A stretch of DNA of 64,000 nucleotides from an uncultured Clostridia bacterium (GTDB lineage Bacteria > Bacillota > Clostridia > Peptostreptococcales > Anaerovoracaceae): contig CAMENZ010000006.1 of NCBI GenBank assembly GCA_945928865.1, positions 42,922 through 106,921 on the forward strand. Reading direction: 5' to 3'. Each line of letters starts with the position of its first letter. The first letter of the stretch is position 1. The position numbers were made by a program, and so were the translations under genes. Shown piece after piece: positions 1 to 9,695 of the stretch. The notes under the pieces are model-generated. The model did no database searches. It saw nothing but the letters and a program-made list of their open reading frames with translations, and was not told the origin of the DNA.

Positions 1-108
1 GCATACGTCAAGTCTCATTTCTTCTTTAGTTGATTTAGTAACAAAACTGTTACCACATGCGCAAGTTACTTTACATTCCTTATAATCAGGATGGATTCCT
101 TCCCTCAT
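1..108 (-). CDS. rpmE: 50S ribosomal protein L31 (3' end beyond window)
   Basis: N-terminal part of ribosomal protein L31, a small protein of the large ribosomal subunit; the rest runs off the window start. The translation begins [12 protein letters not shown] and continues with a CACG pair, the zinc-binding cysteine style of L31, followed by [11 protein letters not shown]. Two in-frame ATGs lie at 114 and 108. The one at 108 is preferred because AGGAG then sits seven bases upstream and the protein starts at the family's usual MREGIHP. L31 normally sits next to rho; here a surface-protein gene, prmC and a DUF1385 gene lie between them. It has its own promoter (171-199). Confidence 0.93.
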   Translation of the reverse strand, partial: MREGIHPDYKECKVTCACGNSFVTKSTKEEMRLDVC

Positions 109-170
109 GTTCATTCTCCTCTCTATACTTTTCAATTGAAATATAGTCACATTTCGTCTATGACTAATAA

Positions 171-199
171 ACTATATCATAGGTTAGAGCTGATTGCAA
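171..199 (-). promoter_or_regulatory. Promoter of rpmE
   Basis: On the minus strand, TTGCAA (194-199) and TATAGT (171-176) are separated by 17 bases, with an extended -10 TGA just before TATAGT. It overlaps the gap behind the surface-protein stop codon and would give rpmE transcription independent of that gene. Confidence 0.65.
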
Positions 200-206
200 G
201 TATTTT

Positions 207-2243
207 TTATTTTTCGCTTTCTTCTTTATGCCTTTTAACAGCCATATAAGCAAGTGCCATTAAACTTAATGAAATTAATCCTCCATATAATAACAAAGTA
301 TTATCATCACCTGTTTTAGGTACAATAGATTTATTTGGTATGTCAATCTTACCGTTAGGTTTTTCTATTTTAACTCCAGGCATTGGTTTAGATTCATTAG
401 GTTTACCTGGTTTCTCAACATCAGATATTGATGGATTTTGTGGATTTTCAACGAAGGTATTAGTCACAATAAAACCTGTAGTCATGCTGCCACTAATGCT
501 GGAAGTGTAGTTTGGTACAGCTTTTTCTACAATCTTATACTCTATCACTTCACCTTTAGCATTTTTCTTTGGAAGATTAACAAATTCGCCCTTCCACATA
601 TTTTTTTCGTTAAGTTCTATTGTCTGACCTGTAGGTTCTAAAACTATGATAACGGAATCCGGATTTTTAATCCCTTCCTTAATATTCCAAGTCTTTTGAA
701 CCTTTACAGATACTGTATCTGTAGCAGGTACAACAACCGGAATAATAGGTTTAACCTTATCTACAATTATAAATTTATCGCCTTCTACTTTAACCTCGTC
801 CTTAGCAGCCTTATCTTTAATAATAAGCTTGCCATCTTTATTTATTTCAAATTTAACATCAGAAATTTCTAAATATCCATTAGGTGCTTTAGTTTCTCTA
901 AGGGTATATTCTTTAAGAGCCAGAGTAATATCTCCTTCACCCTGCTCATTAGTTGATAAAGAACCTACCTTATTATCTCCATCATATATTGCAAAATCTG
1001 CCTCTTTAAGACTTTGTCCTGAAGTATTTATCTTTTTAATAGCTAATTTCTTGACGAAAGTTGGTGGTGTAGTCATCATCCATGCCAATGCCTTTAACTG
1101 ATCTTGAGTAAATGTATTTCCAAAGCTACAGAGAGCTAAATCACCTAACTGCTTTCCGTTTTCATCATAAGTTACAGGTGTCATACCGCTATTAAAATGC
1201 TTCTGATCATCATAACCATTTTCCAGCTTCACAAGATAATAATCTGTATTAAGAATATTTGCATTTGGAATATATCTTAGTCCTGCACCTCCTGCTTTAA
1301 CAGTTACAGTAAACTGATCTGTAACTTCTTCTAAATTGCTATCTTCTATATTTAAGCTCCCTGAAATAGAATCAGGTGCATTTTTTATTCTATAGACCTT
1401 AATTTTCTCCTCCATCTGAGGTGTATCGGTACCTAAAATGTCGAAACCTAAACGCTTACCTATTCTTCCCGTAATAGTATCACTTGTTACTTTAGGTATT
1501 AAGACAAAAATTTGTTCATATCTCTTAGTATATGGATTAACATGTTTTATCAGTTGTCTTCCTGTGGTCAACTCTTTTTTATTGCCGTATGCCACATTAG
1601 AAATAGGCTCAGGGAAAGATTCATATTCAATCTTATATGTATCTTCCTGCACAAAATTACCAAATTTATTTGTAAAAGAATAAGTGCCATTGTTTGTGAT
1701 TTTATCTTCATCTACCACAACCACAGCCTGAGCTGAAGCCTGAATTTCTCCTTTTCCTTCTACATAATCAGTAAATACATACTTAACCGTATTATTGGCA
1801 GCATCAAAAAATGCTGTCGCTACTATCTGATTTGTACTAGAGTCCACAAGGTTAGGAAATTTTGCCGCAGATTTTTCAACCCACCCTTGCATTCTCATGT
1901 TCTTATCAAGTTCATAGGTTATAAAATCTCCTGACTTAACGCCCTTCGCTGTAGGATTAATTTTAAACTCATACTTAAACCACAGCATGCTACTATTAGA
2001 AGGGTTCATAACTCCATTCGTTATATAATACTCTGTTTTTACAACATTCTCATCCGTCAATGCTTCATTAACATTATTGCCAATGAGCACCTGATTTTCT
2101 TCTGCAAAAGCTACCGCCCCTCCACCTATAGCCGGCACTGAAAATCCCAATGCTACTACAAAAATCAATAGACAAGCCAATATTCCTTTTCTTCTTTGTT
2201 TATCCATATTTTTCCTAAACCTTATACCTTTCTTTAATTCCAT
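207..2243 (-). CDS. LPXTG-type cell-wall-anchored surface protein with SpaA/Cna-B domains
   Basis: Predicted secreted protein covalently attached to peptidoglycan by sortase. A positively charged N-terminus and hydrophobic stretch ending near AFAEEN form a signal peptide. The middle (about 50-390) resembles Ig-like adhesin folds. A SpaA-like prealbumin repeat lies at about 395-500 (LRETKAPNGYL signature) and a Cna-B repeat at about 510-600. The C-terminus has a VPKTGD sorting motif at 641-646, a membrane segment and a KRHKEESEK tail. Such proteins act as pilin-like adhesins or collagen/fibrinogen binders, but the ligand cannot be read from sequence. An in-frame ATG at 2207 with AGGA five bases upstream gives a more typical signal peptide (MDKQRRKG) and may be the true start. 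Confidence 0.85.
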   Translation of the reverse strand: MELKKGIRFRKNMDKQRRKGILACLLIFVVALGFSVPAIGGGAVAFAEENQVLIGNNVNEALTDENVVKTEYYITNGVMNPSNSSMLWFKYEFKINPTAKGVKSGDFITYELDKNMRMQGWVEKSAAKFPNLVDSSTNQIVATAFFDAANNTVKYVFTDYVEGKGEIQASAQAVVVVDEDKITNNGTYSFTNKFGNFVQEDTYKIEYESFPEPISNVAYGNKKELTTGRQLIKHVNPYTKRYEQIFVLIPKVTSDTITGRIGKRLGFDILGTDTPQMEEKIKVYRIKNAPDSISGSLNIEDSNLEEVTDQFTVTVKAGGAGLRYIPNANILNTDYYLVKLENGYDDQKHFNSGMTPVTYDENGKQLGDLALCSFGNTFTQDQLKALAWMMTTPPTFVKKLAIKKINTSGQSLKEADFAIYDGDNKVGSLSTNEQGEGDITLALKEYTLRETKAPNGYLEISDVKFEINKDGKLIIKDKAAKDEVKVEGDKFIIVDKVKPIIPVVVPATDTVSVKVQKTWNIKEGIKNPDSVIIVLEPTGQTIELNEKNMWKGEFVNLPKKNAKGEVIEYKIVEKAVPNYTSSISGSMTTGFIVTNTFVENPQNPSISDVEKPGKPNESKPMPGVKIEKPNGKIDIPNKSIVPKTGDDNTLLLYGGLISLSLMALAYMAVKRHKEESEK

Positions 2244-2293
2244 ATCTCACTATCCAGTCTAAGATACATTTTTAATGTATATTACACTATTAT

Positions 2294-2322
2294 ATATTAA
2301 CACGGCAGGTATATGTTTACAA
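2294..2322 (-). promoter_or_regulatory. Promoter of the surface-protein gene
   Basis: Minus-strand TTGTAA (2317-2322), 17-base spacer, TAATAT (2294-2299). It lies about 50 bases before the first possible start codon. With the prmC terminator upstream it makes the surface-protein gene a separate transcription unit. Confidence 0.55.
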
Positions 2323-2464
2323 GTGTTTTTTATATTTTGACACAGTAATGACAATATAACCTTAAAATAAACAGCATTTCAACATATTCCTTTATTCCCT
2401 GCAATTTTTCACATTACCACCAGCGATACGATAACTTCACCCCAATAAAACCTTTAACCAATCT

Positions 2465-2492
2465 AAAAAAAAGACAGCATTTACGCCGTCTT
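2465..2492 (-). terminator. Rho-independent terminator overlapping the prmC stop codon
   Basis: Minus strand reads AAGACGGC, a six-base loop, GCTGTCTT, then a run of eight T. The stop codon of prmC (2481-2483) lies in the loop, so the last codons form part of the stem. It closes the rho-DUF1385-prmC transcript. Confidence 0.8.
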
Positions 2493-3395
2493 TAACATTG
2501 CCACTATAATTCTGTCTTTTCCTGTAAGGTCTTGTAAACCTATTATTTTATCGAAGGCACCCGTGTCTGCTAAAATTTCTTTCACCTGGTCCTTTTGATC
2601 ATAGCCTATTTCCATCATCAAAACTCCACCTTTCTTAAGATGCTCCGGTGCAGATTTTGCAATAATTCTATAAAAATCCAAACCATCTTCACCGCCATCT
2701 AAAGCTAACATAGGTTCATGTTCCTTAACTTCCGGCTCTAAAGTTTCTATAATTTCAGGTCTAATGTAAGGGGGATTCGATATTATAAGGTCAAATTTCT
2801 TTTTGCCTGTCATCCCTTTCAGCGCTTCAAACATATCACTCTTTACAATTTTAATTGATTTAAGATTGTGTTTTTTAGTATTTTCCCCTGCAATTTTCAA
2901 TGCTTCATCGCTAATATCACTTAAGGTAACCTTAATGTTAGGATTAAGTTTGCCTATGGATATTCCTATAGCCCCACTTCCGGTACAAAGGTCTAAAATT
3001 TCTTTTATAGGCTTAACGCCTTTAACCTTTACTCTGTATTCATTACCTCTAAGACTTCCTTTTTCAATAAGTTCTAAAGCATCTTCTACCATAGTTTCTG
3101 TATCTTGTCTAGGTATAAGCACATGTTCATTAACCTTAAAATCCAGACCCATAAAGGCTTGATAACCTGTAATATGCTGGAGAGGAACCCTTTCAGCTCT
3201 CCTATCTATGAGCTGAAAATATGCTTCGCACTGATTGTCCTGCAAAACATCCGTCCACCTCATCATAAGCCCTGTTCTATTTATTCCGGCTTGAAAACAA
3301 TAAAGTTCTCTTGCATCTATTTCACAGTCAGCCACTCCTGCTTCTGATAACCTTCTAACTCCAATTTTTATAGCATCGCTTAATGGTAAGCTCAT
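2481..3395 (-). CDS. prmC: Peptide chain release factor N5-glutamine methyltransferase
   Basis: Methylates the glutamine of the GGQ motif in release factors RF1 and RF2 using S-adenosylmethionine, raising termination efficiency. The 304 residues are family length. An N-terminal helical domain is followed by IPRQDTE (94-100), the SAM-binding loop DLCTGSGAIG (135-144) and the catalytic NPPY (207-210). It lies 26 bases after the DUF1385 gene and is probably co-transcribed with it and rho. prfA, often next to prmC in Firmicutes, is not in this place. Confidence 0.97.
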   Translation of the reverse strand: MSLPLSDAIKIGVRRLSEAGVADCEIDARELYCFQAGINRTGLMMRWTDVLQDNQCEAYFQLIDRRAERVPLQHITGYQAFMGLDFKVNEHVLIPRQDTETMVEDALELIEKGSLRGNEYRVKVKGVKPIKEILDLCTGSGAIGISIGKLNPNIKVTLSDISDEALKIAGENTKKHNLKSIKIVKSDMFEALKGMTGKKKFDLIISNPPYIRPEIIETLEPEVKEHEPMLALDGGEDGLDFYRIIAKSAPEHLKKGGVLMMEIGYDQKDQVKEILADTGAFDKIIGLQDLTGKDRIIVAMLKTA

Positions 3396-3421
3396 TTTTC
3401 TTCCCTACTCTATCTTAAAAT

Positions 3422-4483
3422 TTATTTATCTTTTTTAGGACCCTTAGGATTAACCTTCGGATCATAAAACTCTACTTCTCCCTCAACAGGGTTTCCGTCT
3501 AAATCACAAATACCTTCAAAATATGCCTTCTCTGCTTCTTCCTCCTCACTGCTGCAAGGGATAACCGCCTTCATAGCACATATTGCTACCTCTAACTGCT
3601 CAAAAGTCGGTGTTTTGGTAGTCAACTTTTGTAAATACAATCCTGGCATACTTAAGATTTCCACCACAATATTATCTGACCTGCCTGCCCATTTTAGAAG
3701 TTCATATGATAAGCCGGCAATAATTGGAAGGGCTAACAATCTTGTTGCTACTCTAAGCCAAACCGTAGGCCAGCCCATAAACACATGAACTATTATGGCG
3801 ATAACCATAACAAACATTAGAAAAGATGTTCCACATCTTGGATGAAGAGTATAAAAAGATTGAGCATTTTCCGGAGTCAACTCCAAATTATTTTCAAAAC
3901 AATGAATAGTTTTATGTTCTGCCCCATGATACTGAAAAACCTTTTTAATTTCTCCCATTCTGGAAATCAACATTAAATAAGCTAAGAATATTCCGATTCT
4001 GACAAAACCTTCTATAATATTGAGAAAAAGTACATTTTCTGTAAGCCCCTTGAACCAACCTACAACAGCAGTAGGCAGTAGCATAAATACTGCAATTGAC
4101 ATAGCCAGTGCCACTACCACAGATAATGCCAGCAATATATTCCATGCCTTCTCCTTGCCTACCTTTTCTTCTACCCAAAGATCGAATTTATCCTTTTCAT
4201 AAGTATCAGGTGAATGAGCTTCCAACACATCTGCCGAATACATAAGAACCTGTGTTCCAAACACCATAGACATTACAAAATTCACCACACCCCTTATTAA
4301 GGGCAATCTTCCCCAAATATTTCCCTCAGGTGTAGGCTGAGTTTTCATGTGAATTTTGCCATTAGGAAGTCTAATAGCTATAGCTGTCCTCTTAGGACCT
4401 CGCATCATTATTCCTTCCATTATTGCCTGTCCCCCTATGGAAGTAGGGCAAGCATCTTTCAAAAATATTTTCTTCAAATCCAT
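3422..4483 (-). CDS. DUF1385 (YqhQ-type) multipass membrane protein
   Basis: Matches the DUF1385 family, widespread in Firmicutes and usually beside rho, rpmE and prmC. N-terminal GGQAIMEGIMMRGPK is the family signature. Several hydrophobic segments follow (about 110-135, 155-175, 215-260), along with a conserved YHGAEHKTIHCFE block and TLHPRCGTSFL. The metal-ligand-like His/Cys clusters suggest a metal- or thiol-related role, but no function is established. The C-terminal 60 residues are acidic and then lysine-rich. It lies between rho (57-base gap) and prmC. Confidence 0.88.
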   Translation of the reverse strand: MDLKKIFLKDACPTSIGGQAIMEGIMMRGPKRTAIAIRLPNGKIHMKTQPTPEGNIWGRLPLIRGVVNFVMSMVFGTQVLMYSADVLEAHSPDTYEKDKFDLWVEEKVGKEKAWNILLALSVVVALAMSIAVFMLLPTAVVGWFKGLTENVLFLNIIEGFVRIGIFLAYLMLISRMGEIKKVFQYHGAEHKTIHCFENNLELTPENAQSFYTLHPRCGTSFLMFVMVIAIIVHVFMGWPTVWLRVATRLLALPIIAGLSYELLKWAGRSDNIVVEILSMPGLYLQKLTTKTPTFEQLEVAICAMKAVIPCSSEEEEAEKAYFEGICDLDGNPVEGEVEFYDPKVNPKGPKKDK

Positions 4484-4539
4484 TAATTTCTCCTATGCCG
4501 CAAAATCCGCCTCCTCAGCACAGATTTTGCTCTAACTTT

Positions 4540-5808
4540 TTAATCCTCTAAAAGCACTTTGCGAATTAGTGCTATAAAATCTTTATTTGTCTTTGTATGG
4601 GCTAAATTATCTATGATTTCTTCTGTAACTACCTGCTCCGGCTTATTAGACATAGCACGGCGCATAGCCCAAACAGCTTCTATCTCCTCTTGATTCATCA
4701 ACAGGTCCTCGCGGCGTGTACCCGACTTATGAAGACTAAAGGCAGGGAAAATCCTTTTTTCTGAAAGTCTTCTGTCTAAATGAAGTTCCATATTTCCTGT
4801 ACCCTTAAATTCTTCGAATATTACATCATCCATACGGCTACCGGTTTCGACAAGAGCCGTAGCAAGAATCGTGATAGAGCCACCTTCTTCCATCTTTCGT
4901 GCTGCACCGAAGAATTTTTTAGGTCTATGTAAAGCACCCGGATCTAAACCACCTGACAAGGTTCTTCCTGATGCAGGCACTACCATATTATAGGCTCTAG
5001 CCAATCTTGTAATACTATCCAGCAAAATCACCACATCTTTACCATGTTCCACCAAACGCTCTGCCCTAGCCAATACCATTTCGGCTACCTGCACATGATG
5101 AGCAGGGAGTTCATCAAAGGTTGAATATATTACCTCCCCACCAATTAAAGAACGCTTCATATCTGTAACCTCTTCAGGTCTCTCATCTACTAGAAGCACT
5201 ATGAGTTCCACCTGAGGATAATTTTTCTCTATGGCATTGGCAATTTTCTTAAGTAAAACAGTTTTACCCGTCTTAGGAGGTGCTACAATCAGTCCTCTCT
5301 GCCCCTTACCAATAGGTGCAACTATATCTATCAATCTAGTAGCCAAGTCCTTACTTCCATCTTCCAAACGAAGTCTTTCATAAGGAAATATCGGCGTAAG
5401 GCTATCAAAATCCGGCCTATTTATAGCAACACTTAAATCTTCATCATTTACAGTTAAAACATATAAAAGTGCTCCAAATCTTTCGGTTCCATTAGGAAGT
5501 CTGGAAATACCCTTTATCTTATCACCGGTCTTAAGATTAAAACGCCTAATTTGAGCCGGCGCAACATAAATATCCTTTTCGCTGGTAAGAAAATTATTAA
5601 ATCTTAAAAAGCCGAAATTATTGTCCTCTTGTATTTCCAAAATCCCCTCAACCTCAGGTCTTTCTTCAGAAGGACCACCATTATTTTTATTGGCTTCTGT
5701 AACTTCTAAAATTTCAGGCTTCTCTGTAACCTTTACAGCTTCCACCTCCAACGGTTCTGCTTTAGAAATTTCTTCTGTATTTTTTATCAAATTTTCCTTC
5801 TTGTCCAT
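4540..5808 (-). CDS. rho: Transcription termination factor Rho
   Basis: Hexameric RNA-dependent ATPase that ends transcription. About 50 acidic, low-complexity residues precede the RNA-binding OB domain (about 53-125, with GFLRF). The ATPase core has Walker A APPKTGKT (176-183), Walker B ILLDSITR, and the secondary RNA-binding region around GRTLSGG and [12 protein letters not shown]. The 422 residues are normal for a Firmicute Rho. It starts a unit rho - DUF1385 - prmC and has a good promoter at 5941-5969 with a long leader of about 120 bases. Confidence 0.98.
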   Translation of the reverse strand: MDKKENLIKNTEEISKAEPLEVEAVKVTEKPEILEVTEANKNNGGPSEERPEVEGILEIQEDNNFGFLRFNNFLTSEKDIYVAPAQIRRFNLKTGDKIKGISRLPNGTERFGALLYVLTVNDEDLSVAINRPDFDSLTPIFPYERLRLEDGSKDLATRLIDIVAPIGKGQRGLIVAPPKTGKTVLLKKIANAIEKNYPQVELIVLLVDERPEEVTDMKRSLIGGEVIYSTFDELPAHHVQVAEMVLARAERLVEHGKDVVILLDSITRLARAYNMVVPASGRTLSGGLDPGALHRPKKFFGAARKMEEGGSITILATALVETGSRMDDVIFEEFKGTGNMELHLDRRLSEKRIFPAFSLHKSGTRREDLLMNQEEIEAVWAMRRAMSNKPEQVVTEEIIDNLAHTKTNKDFIALIRKVLLED

Positions 5809-5940
5809 ATTTTACCCTTGCCTTTCATACCGAAATGATGAGATTTTTAGAATTGATACTAATAACCTAGTTATATAGCCCTTAAATAAATTGAAGATTA
5901 GCCTATAAGATTTGTCAACAAAATTATATTATTATTTCTT

Positions 5941-5969
5941 ATGATATACTTTCAAAGGCTAATTGTCAA
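5941..5969 (-). promoter_or_regulatory. Promoter of rho
   Basis: Minus-strand TTGACA (5964-5969), exactly 17 bases, TATCAT (5941-5946). It begins ten bases after the sdaAA stop codon. A second TTGACA lies about 45 bases further downstream, with a poorer -10. Confidence 0.7.
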
Positions 5970-5978
5970 TAGCTTAGG

Positions 5979-6851
5979 CTAACTCCCATAACACATAGAG
6001 CAAGCTGTCGGTGTAGCCGCATTACCGCCTAAAGCAGTTTCCCTAAATTCGCAAGGCAAAGCTCTGCCCACTCTATACATAGCTTCTACCATTTCATCAA
6101 AAGGTATTATGTGCTTAATCCCTGAAAGGGCGAGCTGAGCAGTAACAAATCCGTTAGAAACCCCTATAGCATTCCTACTTTGACAAGGAGCTTCCACCAA
6201 TCCTAAAATCGGATCGCATACCATACCGAGTAAGTTGGAAATTGCCATAGCTGCAGCAGACAGACACATTTCAGGAGTCCCTCCTAAAAGTTCTACTAAG
6301 GCAGAAGCCGCCATAGCTGAAGCTGCTCCAACCTCTGCCTGACAACCGGCTTCCGCACCTGAAACCGATGCATTTTTCATCATTATATATCCTAGGGCAG
6401 ATGCATTTAAAAGCCCCTCTATTAATTTCTCATCACTGAAACCTAAGGTTTCTCCTATACTAATTAAAGCCCCCGGCACAACTCCTGAAGACCCTGCTGT
6501 AGGCGCTGCTACGATAAGTCCCATAGTACCATTTACTTCTAAAATAGCCATTGAATAAGCTATGGCACGGGTTAATACTTCACCGCATAAAGCTTTGCCA
6601 CCTAAGGAGTCTTTAAATTCCATTATCCTTTTAGCCTCTCCTCCTATTAAGCCACCTAAAGATTTCTGCGGTTTTTTAATAGGTTCTTTGGCTCCACTTT
6701 TCATTATCTCTAAGGAATGGCCCAATTTTTTTATTATTGTATCCCTGTCTATCTGACCTAATTCAACTTCCCTGTTAAGCATAACCTGTGAAATAGGCAG
6801 ATTTTGCTCCCTGCAAATTTTAAGTAATTCTATTCCATTTCCAAAATCCAT
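5979..6851 (-). CDS. sdaAA: L-serine dehydratase, iron-sulfur alpha subunit
   Basis: Catalytic subunit of the two-chain, [4Fe-4S]-dependent L-serine ammonia-lyase (L-serine to pyruvate and ammonia) typical of anaerobic Firmicutes. Cluster cysteines are expected at C170 (GAEAGCQAEVG), C212 (MVCDP) and C223 (EAPCQSRN). The C-terminal CSMC (284-287) matches the tail that folds into the active site in this family. The 290 residues are usual. sdaAB lies 43 bases upstream on the same strand, so the subunits are co-expressed. It supplies pyruvate from amino-acid fermentation. Confidence 0.96.
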   Translation of the reverse strand: MDFGNGIELLKICREQNLPISQVMLNREVELGQIDRDTIIKKLGHSLEIMKSGAKEPIKKPQKSLGGLIGGEAKRIMEFKDSLGGKALCGEVLTRAIAYSMAILEVNGTMGLIVAAPTAGSSGVVPGALISIGETLGFSDEKLIEGLLNASALGYIMMKNASVSGAEAGCQAEVGAASAMAASALVELLGGTPEMCLSAAAMAISNLLGMVCDPILGLVEAPCQSRNAIGVSNGFVTAQLALSGIKHIIPFDEMVEAMYRVGRALPCEFRETALGGNAATPTACSMCYGS

Positions 6852-6894
6852 ATTTCCGATTTTTCTTCCTTTCTATCCACTTAAATATCCTGAT

Positions 6895-7563
6895 TTACAC
6901 CTGAATCAACGTAGTATTTTTAATATATTCGTGCGACTTAATCTCCTCCAAAATCTCCCTAGGAATTTGTTCATCGGACTCAATTATTGTATATGCTGTT
7001 AAGCCTTTAGCTTCTCTAAAAAGTCTCATAAAGGCAATATTTACATTGTGGTTTGCAAGGCAAGTAGAAAGATGAGCTATCACTCCCGGCTTATCATCTT
7101 GCTTAACAATTATGGTACTGTATTCTCCCGTAAACTCTACTTTTATATTATTTATTTTAACAATTTTTATTTTACCGCCACCTATGGACCAACCTCTTAT
7201 AAATAAAGTCTTTCCATCTTTATCCGTCAGTAAAATATCCGCCGTATTAGGATGCCCTCCATCGCCTTCATCATCTATTTTGAATTCATACTTCAAACCG
7301 GATTTATCAGCAATTTCAAAGGCTTGTCGTATTCTAACATCATCCGGTGCGAAACCTTGTATGCCACCTAAAAGCGCCTTATCTGTTCCATGTCCCCTAT
7401 AGGTCTTTGCAAAGGAACCATATAGGGTGAAAATCACAGATACAGGTTGACTTGAAAAAAGCTTTCTTGCCATCCTCGCAATTTCTGCAGCCCCTGCCGT
7501 ATGAGAACTGGAAGGTCCTATCATCTCGGGACCTATAACATCAAATATACTTATAAAATTCAT
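6895..7563 (-). CDS. sdaAB: L-serine dehydratase, beta subunit (ACT domain)
   Basis: Regulatory/structural partner of the Fe-S serine dehydratase. The N-terminal domain starts ISIFDVIGPEMIGPSSSHTAGA, the family signature that helps build the active site. A C-terminal ACT domain (about 149-220; TIIVKQDDKPGVIAHLS) probably senses an amino acid such as serine. It has 222 residues. The ribosome site AGAGGGG lies a few bases before the ATG, and a TATAAT at 7579-7584 may be its -10, but no good -35 is visible. Confidence 0.96.
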   Translation of the reverse strand: MNFISIFDVIGPEMIGPSSSHTAGAAEIARMARKLFSSQPVSVIFTLYGSFAKTYRGHGTDKALLGGIQGFAPDDVRIRQAFEIADKSGLKYEFKIDDEGDGGHPNTADILLTDKDGKTLFIRGWSIGGGKIKIVKINNIKVEFTGEYSTIIVKQDDKPGVIAHLSTCLANHNVNIAFMRLFREAKGLTAYTIIESDEQIPREILEEIKSHEYIKNTTLIQV

Positions 7564-7586
7564 TATTTACCCCTCTAATTATACAG

Positions 7587-7618
7587 AAAAGGGAGAACTC
7601 TTATATAGTCTCCCTTTT
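7587..7618 (-). terminator. Terminator after the M18 aminopeptidase gene
   Basis: AAAAGGGAGA (7587-7596) pairs with TCTCCCTTTT (7609-7618) across a 12-base loop. The stem has U-rich ends on both strands. It separates the aminopeptidase unit from the serine dehydratase unit. Confidence 0.65.
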
Positions 7619-7641
7619 TATATGCTATTCAAAATTTAAAA

Positions 7642-9018
7642 CTATTTCGCTTCATATACAGCCTTACAGCCTTTGTAAGTCATATAGCAATCAATCTTGG
7701 ACACCACTTCAAATGGTGAGTGCATACTTAGAACAGGTACTCCTGCATCTATAGTTTCTATGTTTCTATTAGCCAAGTCTAAAGCAACAGTACCGCCACC
7801 ACCGGCATCTACCTTGCCCATTTCTGCCATCTGCCATAAAACTTCATTATCGTCGAACCATCTAAGGACTTTCGCTACCGTTTCCGCATTAGCATCGGAT
7901 GCACCGCCCTTACCTCTGGAACCTGTGTATTTGCAAAGTCCTATACCCTGATTAATATGAGCTCCGTTTCTAACTTCAAAAACTTCCATATAGTTAGGAT
8001 CTACAGCGGCAGTTACATCACAGGATAAGCAGAAAGAATTTTCAAAACACTGGAATAAATCTACACCCTGACTATCACAAAGGTTCTTCATAAAGTTTTC
8101 AAAAGCCTGTGAAATCATACCTGTAACACCCATAGAACCAACTTCTTCCTTATCTGCTAAAATAAGAACCGCTGTTTTTTCAGGAGTTTCTATATCGAAC
8201 ATAGCTTTAAGGCCTGCGTAAGAGCAAACCCTGTCATCATGTCCATATCCGCCTATAAGACTTCCATCTAACCCAATATCTGTAGGAAGATACGCCGGAA
8301 TAGCCTCTAACTCAGCAGATATAAAATCTTCTTCAACTATTCCATATTTTTCATTTAATTTTTCTAAAATATTATGTTTAATTCTATCTGTAGCATCAGC
8401 ATCACCGATTGGCTCACTACCTACTAAAATATTAAGACCTTCTCCCGTAAAAGCTTCACCTAAAGGTTTCTTATTCTGTTCCTGTCCCAAATGAGGTAAA
8501 AGGTCTGTAATTACTAACTTTGGTTCATTTCCTTCACCAATTTTAACCTCTACTACCCTGCCATCTCTTAAAGCCACAACTCCGTGAAGTTCCAAAGGAA
8601 TAGTAACCCACTGGTACTTTCTAATACCACCATAGTAATGTGTCTTTAACAAAGCTTGACCATTTTCCTCATATAAAGGAGAGGGCTTAAGATCTAATCT
8701 AGGTGAATCAATATGAGAAGCTATAATATTAGCACCCTTTTCTAAACCGGATTTTCCTATGATAGCTAAGTTCACATTCTTTTCTCTGTTATTAAAATAA
8801 ACCTTATCTCCTGCCTTAAGCTCCATACCCCTTTTATAAGGTACAAAACCTAAAGCTTCAGCCTGCCTTATGGTTTCCTTAACACATTCTCTTTCAGTAC
8901 GACCAACCCCTAAATATTCTTTATAAAGCTGGCAATATTCTTCCATTTTAGCCTTTTCTGCTTTATCCATTACATCAAAGCCATTTTTTCTTTTCATAAA
9001 TAATTTTTCTCTTTCCAT
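7642..9018 (-). CDS. M18 family zinc aminopeptidase
   Basis: Cytosolic metallo-aminopeptidase of the M18 family (dinuclear zinc, removes N-terminal residues from peptides). Family features are ASHIDSPRLDLKP with the first metal ligands, ADKEEVGSMGVTG with the catalytic Glu pair, SCDVTAAVDPNY, and a C-terminal HSPFEVVSK. The ATG at 9018 is chosen over a TTG at 9033 because GGAGGTG sits seven bases before it and the TTG would start inside that ribosome site. Length is 458 residues. It lies just after the phosphoribosyltransferase gene and is probably in its transcript. Confidence 0.93.
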   Translation of the reverse strand: MEREKLFMKRKNGFDVMDKAEKAKMEEYCQLYKEYLGVGRTERECVKETIRQAEALGFVPYKRGMELKAGDKVYFNNREKNVNLAIIGKSGLEKGANIIASHIDSPRLDLKPSPLYEENGQALLKTHYYGGIRKYQWVTIPLELHGVVALRDGRVVEVKIGEGNEPKLVITDLLPHLGQEQNKKPLGEAFTGEGLNILVGSEPIGDADATDRIKHNILEKLNEKYGIVEEDFISAELEAIPAYLPTDIGLDGSLIGGYGHDDRVCSYAGLKAMFDIETPEKTAVLILADKEEVGSMGVTGMISQAFENFMKNLCDSQGVDLFQCFENSFCLSCDVTAAVDPNYMEVFEVRNGAHINQGIGLCKYTGSRGKGGASDANAETVAKVLRWFDDNEVLWQMAEMGKVDAGGGGTVALDLANRNIETIDAGVPVLSMHSPFEVVSKIDCYMTYKGCKAVYEAK

Positions 9019-9036
9019 TTTAATCACCTCCAAAAA

Positions 9037-9588
9037 TTATTTTACACTTCCGTCAGCATTGAAAACAGGTAGTTTTTCTAAGAAGATAATATCTTCTCTT
9101 TCAGTTGCCTCACCTTCCGCTAAGACAGCCATTCTTCCAACAATAGTTCCACCTGCTCTGTTCACTAAATTTTCAAGAGATCTTAAGGATTCACCTGTAG
9201 AAATTACATCATCCACAATTAAAACCTTCTTATCTTTAAGCATATTAACCTCAGTGTCGCCTATATAAAGAGTCTGCACATGGTCAGTAGTAATAGAATC
9301 CACCTCCGTAGATATGATGTTATTCATATAAAGTTTCGGCCCTTTTCTAGCAATTACATAGTTGTTAGTTTCTGCCTGTTTTGCCATTTCATAGCATAGA
9401 GGTATTCCCTTTGCTTCCGCCGTAATCAAAACATCAAAATCCGGAGCCTTAGCCAAAAGCTCCCTTGCAGAAGCCACTGTCACCTCCACATCACCAAACA
9501 TAATAAAAGCCCCAATATATAAATCATCTGTAATTCTACAAAGAGGTAGCTGTCTTTTCAATCCAGCTATGGTCATTTCATGAAACAT
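9037..9588 (-). CDS. Purine-type phosphoribosyltransferase (adenine PRTase-like)
   Basis: Type I phosphoribosyltransferase fold: the PRPP-binding loop VLIVDDVISTGESLRSLE (about residues 120-140) follows ITAEAKGIPLCYEMA, the pyrophosphate-loop region. Overall pattern is closest to adenine/xanthine PRTases, which salvage a free base with PRPP to the nucleotide. Exact base is uncertain. The ATG at 9588 is preferred to the GTG at 9618, since GAAAGGA lies seven bases upstream. It follows the nucleobase permease gene, which supports a salvage role. Confidence 0.85.
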   Translation of the reverse strand: MFHEMTIAGLKRQLPLCRITDDLYIGAFIMFGDVEVTVASARELLAKAPDFDVLITAEAKGIPLCYEMAKQAETNNYVIARKGPKLYMNNIISTEVDSITTDHVQTLYIGDTEVNMLKDKKVLIVDDVISTGESLRSLENLVNRAGGTIVGRMAVLAEGEATEREDIIFLEKLPVFNADGSVK

Positions 9589-9695
9589 GATACATTCCTT
9601 TCTCAAGGCACTTTCCACTGATTTCCAAAATCCGCCTGTGCCAACCTTTTATTTTTTATTATTCAGTTAAAACCGAATTTTCATTATCTATGTTA

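Noticed and set aside
9019..9033. TTG start for the M18 aminopeptidase
   Set aside because: It lies in the ribosome site of the ATG at 9018.
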